Below are positions 1-5,421 of a stretch of 5,421 bases of DNA, one piece after another. Below the pieces are notes generated by a model that had not been told where the DNA came from, ran no database searches, and worked only from the letters and a program-made list of their open reading frames with translations. This DNA comes from Deltaproteobacteria bacterium. Its GTDB lineage: Bacteria > Desulfobacterota > DSM-4660 > Desulfatiglandales > HGW-15. Position 1 is the first letter of the stretch. Every line of letters begins with the position of its first letter. The stretch covers positions 1 through 5,421 of the forward strand of contig JAFDHB010000224.1 of NCBI GenBank assembly GCA_019308985.1, given 5' to 3'. The position numbers were made by a program, and so were the translations under genes.

Positions 1-10
1 TCCATCATGA

Positions 11-250
11 CACTCTGTCTTACTCCAATTTCCATTTATTATCCCTTTCTCGCCCTCTTCATTCTACACTAATTTATCTCAGGGCGAGTGTCCAATCATT
101 ATAGACAGAGAGGGCCTTGCTCAACTACAAGCTATCAGGATGACCCTAGACGGAAGCAACTATCTGGTCCGCACTGACTTTGAAGGCAATGCCTATCAAG
201 CCTTTCAGGCAGCAGGCGTTAGGCCCCCAAGCCGGGTTGTGAGAGTGTAA
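11..250 (+). pseudogene. C-terminal remnant of a DDE-type transposase
   Basis: An open frame runs from just after a TGA (8-10) to a TAA at 248-250. Only the part from about 80 onward looks like protein. It reads QGECPIIIDREGLAQLQ, then a stretch with DGSNYLVRTDFEG, and ends AFQAAGVRPPSRVVRV. The pattern 'DG..YLVRT..EG.A..AFQA.GV.PP.R' resembles, from memory, the extreme C-terminus of IS4/IS1634-like transposases; the family assignment is tentative. The 56-residue tail has no catalytic residues, no plausible start codon with a ribosome binding site, and apparently random sequence in front of it. It is therefore a decayed fragment, or the tail of a gene broken shortly before the window. It points away from the window edge and converges on the minus-strand operon, ending 167 bp from the last operon gene. 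Confidence 0.5.
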
Positions 251-417
251 ACAAGAGCAAACTGTGTAGTGCCATAAACCCTTTTCAGCCCTATAACTGC
301 CTGTTTTCAAAGAACTTTATTTTTGCAACTGTCGAATATCAGCTTGATGGAACAATTGTCAACTGAGGGGTGGAAACCGCGCCGGGCAGGAGAGGGGGGT
401 GGGCGATGGCAGAGATA
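251..417. other. Intergenic region between convergent transposase tail and operon end
   Basis: No gene is visible here. Reading the minus strand downstream of the last operon gene, no GC-rich hairpin followed by a T run is found. The first 60 bases of the transcript past the stop codon are instead rich in C and poor in G. On the plus strand the same stretch has G runs at 367-370, 384-386, 394-399 and 401-403. Confidence 0.6.
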
Positions 418-1137
418 TCACCGAAAAAACTTCAATATTTCCTGATTCAGTTCTTTTAGCCCGGGATTTCTCCCGTAGACGAGATCGTGAAAATAATCCG
501 GGTTTCTGTAAGGGAACTGACCCGCGGTACCCACAAATACCTGCTGAACGGCCGCTTCGATGATCGGGGTCGGGAAGTTTAGATCCTTCAATTTCTTGGC
601 TGTTGCCAGAACACCCTTCATGGCTTCTGTGGCAGCGATATAGTTTACCTCTAGATACCTGTTTTCATCGTCGTATATCGTGGTTCCGACCCGTCTAAAA
701 ACCTCTTCCACAATCCCAACCAATGGGTTTTCCGGGACTTCTCTATGAATGACAAAAGCGCATCGATGAGCAGGAGACATCCTTTCGAAATGGCCTATGA
801 TCTTGCAACTGACGATATTGGACGTGTCTTCAGTTATCTCCCTTATCTCTTTTAAGGTAATAAAGGTGGATATATTCACCCACAAGGTCCCTCTTGACAC
901 TATTGTATGGTAACGACGGAGTAAATTGACTACGCCCTCCTTGGGAACAGCTAGAAATATGATTTGGCTCTCTAATACCCCATTAATTTCCTCCTCATAC
1001 CTGCAGTGAGACTCCGCTGCTGCCGAGCAGGCTTTACTATTATCGATGTCATAATAAACCACATCATGATCCTCCGATGCCACCTTTCCTATTTGGCTTC
1101 CCATCTGTCCTGCGCCTATGACACCAATTTGCACCAT
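418..1137 (-). CDS. NAD(P)-binding Rossmann-fold oxidoreductase (prephenate dehydrogenase/P5CR/6PGDH-like)
   Basis: This is a 239-residue soluble protein, probably a cytoplasmic dehydrogenase or reductase of unknown substrate. It opens with the dinucleotide-binding glycine motif GVIGAGQMGSQIG (residues 5-17, GxGxxG at 8-13). An aspartate at the end of the second strand (YYDID, Asp30) favours NAD over NADP. The strand IIFLAVPKEGV (59-69) and the segment TLWVNIST (84-91) match the P5CR/6PGDH/TyrA type of N-terminal domain. GHFERMSPAH (115-124) sits where TyrA-like proteins have their 'HPM.GP' segment. The C-terminal helical part (about 160-239) contains NYIAATEAMKGVLATAKKL with Lys174, but the Lys-x3-Asn pair of beta-hydroxyacid dehydrogenases is not evident. 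The ATG at 1137 follows GGAG (1145-1148) by 7 nt. It lies 86 bp after dctM in the same direction, so co-transcription is likely. Family-level assignment is good; the substrate is unknown. Confidence 0.85.
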   Translation of the reverse strand: MVQIGVIGAGQMGSQIGKVASEDHDVVYYDIDNSKACSAAAESHCRYEEEINGVLESQIIFLAVPKEGVVNLLRRYHTIVSRGTLWVNISTFITLKEIREITEDTSNIVSCKIIGHFERMSPAHRCAFVIHREVPENPLVGIVEEVFRRVGTTIYDDENRYLEVNYIAATEAMKGVLATAKKLKDLNFPTPIIEAAVQQVFVGTAGQFPYRNPDYFHDLVYGRNPGLKELNQEILKFFR

Positions 1138-1144
1138 ACTTAAT

Positions 1145-1148
1145 CTCC
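1145..1148 (-). promoter_or_regulatory. Ribosome binding site of the NAD-binding protein gene
   Basis: GGAG on the minus strand lies 7 nt before the ATG at 1137 and supports that start. The gene therefore has its own translation signal despite following dctM. Confidence 0.6.
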
Positions 1149-1168
1149 ATAAGTCTTTTTGCCTCTAA

Positions 1169-1178
1169 ACCAATTGGT
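1169..1178. repeat. Perfect 10-bp palindrome ACCAATTGGT in the dctM/oxidoreductase gap
   Basis: ACCAATTGGT reads the same on both strands. It lies 31 bp before the ATG of the NAD-binding protein gene. It could be a half of an operator or a chance palindrome; no known regulator motif is claimed. Confidence 0.4.
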
Positions 1179-1185
1179 CTGATAC

Positions 1186-1209
1186 GGATACCTCTCTCCC
1201 CGAGTATCC
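1186..1209 (-). repeat. Inverted repeat (hairpin) between dctM and the oxidoreductase gene
   Basis: The arms GGATAC (1186-1191) and GTATCC (1204-1209) pair perfectly around a 12-nt pyrimidine/purine-biased loop. It starts 15 bp after the dctM stop. There is no T run, so it is not a clear intrinsic terminator. It may be an RNA-stability or processing hairpin that sets different expression of the transporter and the downstream gene. Confidence 0.45.
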
Positions 1210-1223
1210 AGGTTCGGTTACCT

Positions 1224-2525
1224 CTATCCCATGAGCCTGGGCAAAAAAAGAACGATCTCAGGAAAGATTGTCAAGAGCACAATACACACTACCATGGCAG
1301 GCAAAAACCATATAACCCCCCTGAATATGGTACTTAAGGGAACTTCTGAGTCGGCACCATGCATCGCGAAAACGTTCATTCCGACCGGAGGGGTAATCAG
1401 CCCCATCTCCATAGATATAGTAAAGATGATCCCGTACCAGATCGGATCGAAACCCAATGCGACCACAAGAGGATAGATGATAGGGACCGTCAAGAGGGTG
1501 ATCCCCACAGCCTCCATCATGCATCCTAACAGCAGGTATCCAAATAGTATAATCGCAAGAATAAGGTATTTTGACAAGGCAAGGGTCGTCACAAATCTGG
1601 CCAAAGAGTAAGGAACCCTACTCGCACCCAAAAAGTAACTAAAGATTCCTGCTCCTATCATGATCAGGAAAATCATACCGGTCGTTTTGCCTGTTAGTTT
1701 GAGGGCTTCCATGGTATCCCTGAATCCAAGCCCGCCACGAAGAAGGCCCGACAAAAAAACGGAGAATGCGCCTATAGCTGCTGCTTCCGTGGGCGTAAAC
1801 ACACCTGTGTATATTCCTCCCATTACGATCATAAATAGGGCAAAGGGCAGCAAAAGCCCTCGATATGCGAGAATCCTCTCTTTCATGGGCTCTTTCGGCA
1901 CACGAGGTGAAAGGTTCGGTGATATTCTAACTCTGATCATAATCGTTAGAAGAAACAAAAGGGTGAGGAGAATACCGGGCAATATTCCCGCGATAAAAAG
2001 TTTTCCAATGGATTCTTGTGTAATGATCCCGTACATAACAAGAGCGACACTCGGTGGGATGAGGATCCCAAGAGTCCCCCCGGCTGCAATGGCCCCGGTT
2101 GCCAATGAAACATCATAGCCGTATTTTCGCATAGAAGGGAGGGCGACCTCCGTCATGGTCACAACTGTAGCCAAGCTGGAGCCGCAAATTGCGGCAAAAC
2201 CAGCACAAGTGATTACAATCGCCATGGGAAGGCCCCCACGGACATGTCCAATCAATTTATAGGTGGCGCGGTGCATATCCTCAGACAATCCAGAATAGGA
2301 AGCCAGTTGTCCCATAAATATGAAGAGAGGTATGATAGTGAGCGTGTAATAAGCCGAGCTTCCTCGCGGAGCTGTAGCCAGCACTCCCAAGGCTCCCACG
2401 GTGTTCGTTAGGAAGAGATAACCAACAAACCCAACAAAAATCATGACCAGTCCCACATGCATCCTGGCTATTAACAGCAGCATTAAGAAACCCAGCCCCA
2501 AGTAGCCAACAGTATCTGGACTCAT
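1224..2525 (-). CDS. dctM: TRAP transporter large permease subunit (DctM family)
   Basis: This 433-residue polytopic inner-membrane protein has the usual DctM length. It forms the ion-coupled transport channel and, with DctQ, takes substrate from the periplasmic DctP. Family hallmarks are PLFIFMGQLASYSGL (66-80), CGSSLATVV (114-122), the first re-entrant signature GTLGILIPPS (150-159) followed by ESIGKLFIAGILPG, GVFTPTEAAAIG (241-252), and the second signature EMGLITPPVGMN (373-384). These two 'PPS/TPPVG' hairpins are the Na+- and substrate-site regions in the family. Hydrophobic segments occur along the whole length, consistent with about a dozen membrane spans. The ATG overlaps the dctQ stop in an ATGA arrangement (2522-2525), which indicates translational coupling. 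An AAAGGG-like Shine-Dalgarno lies inside the end of dctQ. No key motif is missing. Identity is certain at family level; the substrate cannot be read from this subunit. Confidence 0.97.
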   Translation of the reverse strand: MSPDTVGYLGLGFLMLLLIARMHVGLVMIFVGFVGYLFLTNTVGALGVLATAPRGSSAYYTLTIIPLFIFMGQLASYSGLSEDMHRATYKLIGHVRGGLPMAIVITCAGFAAICGSSLATVVTMTEVALPSMRKYGYDVSLATGAIAAGGTLGILIPPSVALVMYGIITQESIGKLFIAGILPGILLTLLFLLTIMIRVRISPNLSPRVPKEPMKERILAYRGLLLPFALFMIVMGGIYTGVFTPTEAAAIGAFSVFLSGLLRGGLGFRDTMEALKLTGKTTGMIFLIMIGAGIFSYFLGASRVPYSLARFVTTLALSKYLILAIILFGYLLLGCMMEAVGITLLTVPIIYPLVVALGFDPIWYGIIFTISMEMGLITPPVGMNVFAMHGADSEVPLSTIFRGVIWFLPAMVVCIVLLTIFPEIVLFLPRLMG

Positions 2526-3040
2526 CTTTTTAGCACCCTTTCAGCGGCCCTTATCGTATAAACGAGCAACACCGCACAAAACAGGGCCGAGCCGGCGGCA
2601 ATAATAAGGTGCATAGGATAGATGGGGATAGGTAGAGATCCTGTGATGTCCCCAAAGATCCACTTCTTATAGGCCATTTTAATGTTGGTCCAGACAATCA
2701 GGAAAAGCACAGAAGAACCCATGAGGTTGGTTATGCAATCAAGTATTCCTCTAAGTTTGTCCGAAAGACGAAGGTAGAAGATGTCCACTTTGACATGATT
2801 ATCAACCTTTTCCGTGTAAGCCATCGAAGAGAAAACAAGAACAACCATCAGGCATTCGCTTATCTCATAGGCGCCAAGGATAGGGTTGTGGAACAGAAAT
2901 CGGAGTACGACATCAACTACCGTGAGAAGCATCATCAAAATAATACAGGCTGTACCTGCATAAAAGAAGGTGTTGATGATAGGCTGCGTTACATTTTCAA
3001 TTCGGCCAGCAACCCTATCTAAAGGCCTCTCCTGTGCCAA
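2522..3040 (-). CDS. dctQ: TRAP transporter small permease subunit (DctQ family)
   Basis: This small membrane subunit docks to DctM and is required for TRAP transport. From the TTG at 3040 the protein has 172 residues, typical of DctQ. It has four hydrophobic segments at roughly 25-47, 58-77, 105-122 and 142-163. Family marks are DVVLRFLFHNPILGAYEISE (43-62), with the conserved Asp-x3-Arg at the end of the first span, and the 'H-V-K-V-D' segment NHVKVDIFYLRLS (81-93). I chose the TTG because AGGAGG (3046-3051) lies 5 nt ahead of it. The alternative in-frame ATG at 3154 would add 38 polar, arginine-rich residues unlike the family and would overlap the end of dctP. The stop codon overlaps the dctM start by 4 nt. 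The gap to dctP is 103 nt with the chosen start. Confidence 0.93.
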   Translation of the reverse strand: MAQERPLDRVAGRIENVTQPIINTFFYAGTACIILMMLLTVVDVVLRFLFHNPILGAYEISECLMVVLVFSSMAYTEKVDNHVKVDIFYLRLSDKLRGILDCITNLMGSSVLFLIVWTNIKMAYKKWIFGDITGSLPIPIYPMHLIIAAGSALFCAVLLVYTIRAAERVLKR

Positions 3041-3045
3041 AGCTC

Positions 3046-3051
3046 CCTCCT
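3046..3051 (-). promoter_or_regulatory. Ribosome binding site deciding the dctQ start
   Basis: AGGAGG on the minus strand with a 5-nt spacer to a TTG codon at 3040. No comparable signal precedes the upstream in-frame ATG at 3154, so this site argues for the shorter protein. Confidence 0.75.
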
Positions 3052-3143
3052 CATTACAACCGATTTCATTTGAGAAACTTAGAGATTCGCGGTGAGCTTG
3101 CGTTTCACGGCCGGAATCCAACAAGGCTCGACACCGACCCCTC

Positions 3144-4178
3144 CTAATCGGCATACTTCCATGCTAACTCCCTTACCTTTTTCAAAACCGCTTCCCCATC
3201 AACCCCCTTCTTTTTGGCGACCTTTTTCCATGCGTCATAGTGAGGCTTTTCGAGTTGTCTTGCTCTTTCAAGTTCGGAGTCAGAAAGTGTGATGATCTCG
3301 TGTTTAGGGTCCTTTTTCAGCCATTCGAGCGCTTTGTTGTTGCCTTTGTCCCATTCACGGGCCCAAAGCTCAGTTCCGTAATCGCCGGCATACTTGTCAA
3401 AAAGCTTGTGTAAGTCGGTCGGAAGCGAATTCCATTTCTCCTGATTCATTGCCACAAAGAAGGGATTCGCGTAAAAATTTAGCACCGTGTGATAGTAAAC
3501 GAGGTCCCCCAGCTTCCACCCCTGGATTGCCTCCCATGGATATATGGCTCCGTCTATCACCCCTTTGGCAAGGGCATCATAAACTTCAGGCGATGCCATG
3601 GCGATAGGAGTCGCGCCGAGCGATTTTAAATAAGGAGCAGGCCTACCGCCGATCTTTATTTTCAATCCTTTCATGTCTTTTAACGTGCGCACCGGCTGCT
3701 TGGCGGTATGCAACTGCGAAGGGGGCTCAGTACCAAACCATAGAATTTTCACCGCACGCCATTCTTTCCTAATTTCCGGAACGGTCTTCCATAGCTCCAT
3801 GAAGGTCTTGCTGGCGCACATATCCGATGTGTAACCCATGAATGGCAAGCCGGAGACATCACTGATTGGGAATCTTCCAGGCGTGTATCCGGAGTAGCCA
3901 ATTACGATGTCCACGCTCCCCGCAACTACCGCATCAAAGAAGTCTGGTGGTTTTGCGAGAGCTGCCGCAGGATAAAGGGTAAACTTCACTTGACCTCTGC
4001 TCTCCTTTTCTAGCAGCTCTGTCCACGGTTGCACTATCTTTGTATGTACAAAGTGGTTAGCAGGAAAATAATGCATAAAAGTGAGTTGGAGTTCTCTTGC
4101 CTGAGTTGCCTGGGCTCCAAAAAATATAGCAGCCGTAAAGCCGAGGACCATGAACACCAGTACTAGGTTCTTCTTCAT
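3144..4178 (-). CDS. dctP: TRAP transporter periplasmic solute-binding protein (DctP family)
   Basis: This 344-residue periplasmic receptor captures the substrate, most likely an organic acid, for the DctQM permease. A signal peptide is clear: Lys2-Lys3, a hydrophobic core at 5-21, and likely cleavage after AQA (24) or TQA (27). The mature protein has the family pattern: FMHYFPANHFVHTKI (34-48), LYPAAALAKPPDFFDAV near 68-84, GYTPGRFP (97-104), DMKGLKIKIGGRP (168-180), LGATPIAMASPEVYDAL (187-203) and KGVIDGAIYPWE (205-216). GYTPGRFP places it near the Dctp3/4-like branch, from memory. Unusually, Lys175 stands where most members have the carboxylate-clamping Arg of 'GLKIRV'; Arg179 is nearby. 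The ATG at 4178 is preceded by AAAGGAGG with a 6-nt spacer and gives a normal signal peptide. The in-frame ATG at 4226 would add 16 residues before it and is unlikely. It is the first gene of the operon. Confidence 0.96.
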   Translation of the reverse strand: MKKNLVLVFMVLGFTAAIFFGAQATQARELQLTFMHYFPANHFVHTKIVQPWTELLEKESRGQVKFTLYPAAALAKPPDFFDAVVAGSVDIVIGYSGYTPGRFPISDVSGLPFMGYTSDMCASKTFMELWKTVPEIRKEWRAVKILWFGTEPPSQLHTAKQPVRTLKDMKGLKIKIGGRPAPYLKSLGATPIAMASPEVYDALAKGVIDGAIYPWEAIQGWKLGDLVYYHTVLNFYANPFFVAMNQEKWNSLPTDLHKLFDKYAGDYGTELWAREWDKGNNKALEWLKKDPKHEIITLSDSELERARQLEKPHYDAWKKVAKKKGVDGEAVLKKVRELAWKYAD

Positions 4179-4184
4179 TTTCTT

Positions 4185-4192
4185 CCTCCTTT
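4185..4192 (-). promoter_or_regulatory. Strong ribosome binding site of dctP
   Basis: AAAGGAGG on the minus strand ends 6 nt before the ATG at 4178. It is the strongest Shine-Dalgarno in the window, fitting the high level normally needed for a periplasmic binding protein. It decides the start against the ATG at 4226. Confidence 0.8.
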
Positions 4193-4448
4193 CCATGATA
4201 TAAGGGGAAACCATAGGAACATGCATTGAGTCTTAAACCTAACTCCCTGTAAAGGATGGTGAAAACCCATGCGCCAGACCTCCAATGAAAGGTTTTTCAC
4301 AAGCTCATTTTAATTGAAGTGGCTAAACATTTCCTCTTGGGCAAGGGACGAAAGGAAATAAAGACATTGGTTAGGCTGAAAAATTGACATCGAAACCAAA
4401 GGGAACCCATTTACCAAGGCACGAAAGTAGCCAATCGCCTTTATTAAA
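4193..4448 (-). promoter_or_regulatory. Leader/promoter region of the TRAP operon
   Basis: About 250 bp lie between dctP and the putative insertion-element end and should hold the operon promoter. I could not find a convincing -35/-10 pair with normal spacing. A weak sigma-54-like match, TTGG-N10-GC, occurs on the minus strand at 4418-4433. A loose inverted repeat has TTGGTT at 4367-4372 and AACCAA at 4394-4399. No coding frame stands out. Confidence 0.4.
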
Positions 4449-4652
4449 CCCGGATTTCGCAAGTCTCTTAGTCAGGTAATGTTTCAAAGCGAATAGTTCG
4501 AGCCAAAAGATGCAAGTTCTACTTGTTCAGCGCCCTTTGAAGTGCCACAGGAACTGCAAGTACAGTTGCTGGACCTAAACAAGGCGTTTTGACTAGCCTT
4601 TGAACACAGTAGTACCTGAGGTTACCTTGTCTAAGACTGTAAGGTCGAGAAG

Positions 4653-4898
4653 TCATACAGCGAACCTTTCTCGGTATCTGGACCATTTTCCTTTATTGGG
4701 ATGCCATTCGGATAACTTGAGAACCAATTGACGGTCTTCGTGTACAATCTTGGCCGGGATCAGCACCCACCGTCTTCTTATGGTGGAGGCAAAGAAACGA
4801 GGCTTGCTTTGCTTGAGCACCTCCTTAGCAAACAGAATGATCTGATTCATAGCCAGAAGCCTCAATTCCAGATCAAAGGTGCCCTCTTTACGAAGCCA
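4653..4898 (-). pseudogene. C-terminal remnant of an IS1380-family-like transposase
   Basis: An 81-codon open frame follows an in-frame TGA at 4899-4901 and ends at TGA 4653-4655. It has helix-like LRLLAMNQIILFAKEVLKQ followed by ASTIRRRWVLIPAKIVHEDR and QLVLKLSEWHP. The order (hydrophobic helix, 'tlRrr.....a.iv...R.lvLkL', charged tail) matches my recollection of the C-terminus of IS1380-type transposases, which are about 430-480 residues. The catalytic DDE residues and all N-terminal parts are absent. A DGF-like stretch in another frame just upstream hints at a frameshift near the boundary. The first in-frame start codon is a TTG at 4865 with no clear ribosome binding site, so this is debris and not a small gene. 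It points toward dctP and lies about 475 bp upstream of it. Alternative: the tail of another DDE transposase family. Confidence 0.6.
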
Positions 4899-5161
4899 TC
4901 AATATTAAGTCTATTAGGCGCATACTATGCACAAGATTGTGCACATTGTTATCGCAACATTTTAGGCAAGGTTCATGCCTGATGTCAAGGAAAATGTTGT
5001 TGCTTTAGGCGTTTTAAGGGCCCAAAGTCTGCTTCAGCAGTCCCGTAAGGCTTGTCGTAGCTCTATTTGAATGGTGGATCCCCCCGCCTATTCAGTGAAT
5101 GGCTTTCCTCGGCGAACTCAGCAGCACACCTAGGGCCTTATGGTCCACTATAGCCCACATC

Positions 5162-5203
5162 TCGGATCAATAGCCTCAATCTTCGGATCAATAGCCTCAA
5201 TCT
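5162..5203. repeat. Exact 21-bp tandem duplication
   Basis: Two identical head-to-tail copies of a 21-bp unit occupy 5162-5182 and 5183-5203. The unit contains GGATCAATAGCCTC. Its length is a multiple of three, so on the minus strand it would add exactly seven residues in any frame. The perfect identity in otherwise degenerate DNA suggests a recent slippage event. Confidence 0.9.
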
Positions 5204-5241
5204 CGTCCAAAAGCCCAATTCCTCATTTGCACCGCTGAAAA

Positions 5242-5257
5242 CAGCTTTCGAAAACTG
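5242..5257. repeat. Near-perfect 16-bp palindrome
   Basis: CAGCTTTCGAAAACTG is symmetric about TTTCGAAA, with one mismatched pair. It lies in the gene-free stretch near the possible insertion-element end. Its function is unknown. Confidence 0.4.
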
Positions 5258-5421
5258 GAACGCAGTTTCAACCCGCATTTCATAGGTCTATTACTCATGT
5301 ATAGTCAACTTCACTGCTGTCCGGGTAATTTTCATAGCATCTATATAATATGCTGTTATTATTGAGATAATATGGAATTTGGTGTTTTGAGATTAAATTT
5401 TCATATTCCCGATTTCGGGCA

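Larger units (their letters stand above)
4449..5419 (-). mobile_element. Possible degenerate IS1380-like element
   Basis: The only protein evidence is the transposase tail at 4653-4898. Reading inward, the two possible ends are CCCGGATTTCGCAA (plus strand, from 4449) and CCCGAAATCGGGAA (minus strand, from 5419). They share CCCG-A-(A/T)(A/T)-TCG with one gap. TTAA at 4444-4447 lies one base outside the first end; IS1380-family elements are known to prefer TTAA-like targets and to have ends starting with CC. The span of about 970 bp is well short of a full IS1380 element, implying loss of most of the transposase. The boundaries are speculative, and the second end touches the window edge. Confidence 0.3.
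4899..5421. other. Region without a recognisable gene
   Basis: All six frames are broken by stops within short distances. The longest reading with any structure is a 46-codon minus-strand frame (5138-5278) that includes a duplicated RLRLLIR heptad from the 21-bp repeat. It has no ribosome binding site and no known similarity. The segment 5330-5400 is AT-rich. The region may be scrambled insertion-element DNA. Confidence 0.5.

Noticed and set aside
338..362. TTGACA (355-360 on the minus strand) as a promoter -35 box after the operon
   Set aside because: The hexamer 17 nt further (ATATTC) is a poor -10 box, and no minus-strand gene follows before the window edge.
1660..2118. 152-codon plus-strand open frame inside dctM
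   Set aside because: It lies opposite well-conserved dctM motifs, has a low-complexity Arg/Pro/Ile-rich sequence with no recognisable domain, and is a shadow of the real gene.
4418..4433. Sigma-54-like -24/-12 element (TTGG-N10-GC) on the minus strand
   Set aside because: It matches only the GG and GC cores, lies about 240 bp from the dctP start and within a sequence of ordinary composition. Chance occurrence is likely, so it is mentioned only inside the leader entry.
4728..4982. 84-codon plus-strand open frame upstream of the operon
   Set aside because: Most of it is antisense to the transposase remnant, whose minus-strand reading makes better protein sense. No ribosome binding site supports the start.
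5162..5203. CRISPR-like repeat
   Set aside because: The two copies abut directly with no spacer and there is no third copy, so it is a tandem duplication.
5138..5278. 46-codon minus-strand frame with a repeated RLRLLIR heptad
   Set aside because: The heptad repeat is simply the 21-bp DNA duplication. There is no Shine-Dalgarno and no similarity that I recognise, so I do not call a gene.

Overview
The window carries one intact gene block on the minus strand. It is a complete tripartite (TRAP) transporter in the order dctP, dctQ, dctM, followed by a small NAD-binding Rossmann-fold protein. Both flanks are non-coding or broken, and each holds a decayed transposase tail. The moderate base composition, the 'GYTPGRFP' subtype of solute-binding protein and the transposon debris suggest an anaerobic or marine proteobacterium, perhaps of the Desulfobacterota (former Deltaproteobacteria). 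This is an inference; no marker gene is present to settle it.

Layout from high to low coordinates, the direction of transcription: (1) 4899-5421 has no recognisable intact gene, an exact 21-bp tandem duplication and AT-rich DNA near the edge. (2) 4653-4898 is the C-terminal end of an IS1380-like transposase; imperfect inverted ends at about 4449 and 5419 may bound a shrunken insertion element. (3) 4227-4448 is the leader of the transporter operon. (4) dctP 3144-4178, dctQ 2522-3040, dctM 1224-2525. (5) After an 86-bp gap containing a small hairpin and a perfect 10-bp palindrome comes the NAD-binding protein, 418-1137. (6) 251-417 is non-coding, with a C-rich transcript and no intrinsic terminator seen. 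(7) 11-250 on the plus strand is a second, probably different, transposase tail.

How the genes work together: DctP binds an organic acid in the periplasm and delivers it to the DctQ-DctM membrane complex, which imports it with an ion gradient. The downstream Rossmann protein is co-oriented and probably co-transcribed, so it may oxidise or reduce the imported compound or a derivative. The substrate is not known. At the site where most TRAP binding proteins have a carboxylate-binding arginine, this DctP has a lysine. Two gene starts are revised here from strong Shine-Dalgarno sequences: dctP at 4178 (ATG) and dctQ at 3040 (TTG). No strikingly new system is evident; the best leads are the transporter-dehydrogenase pairing and the DctP lysine.
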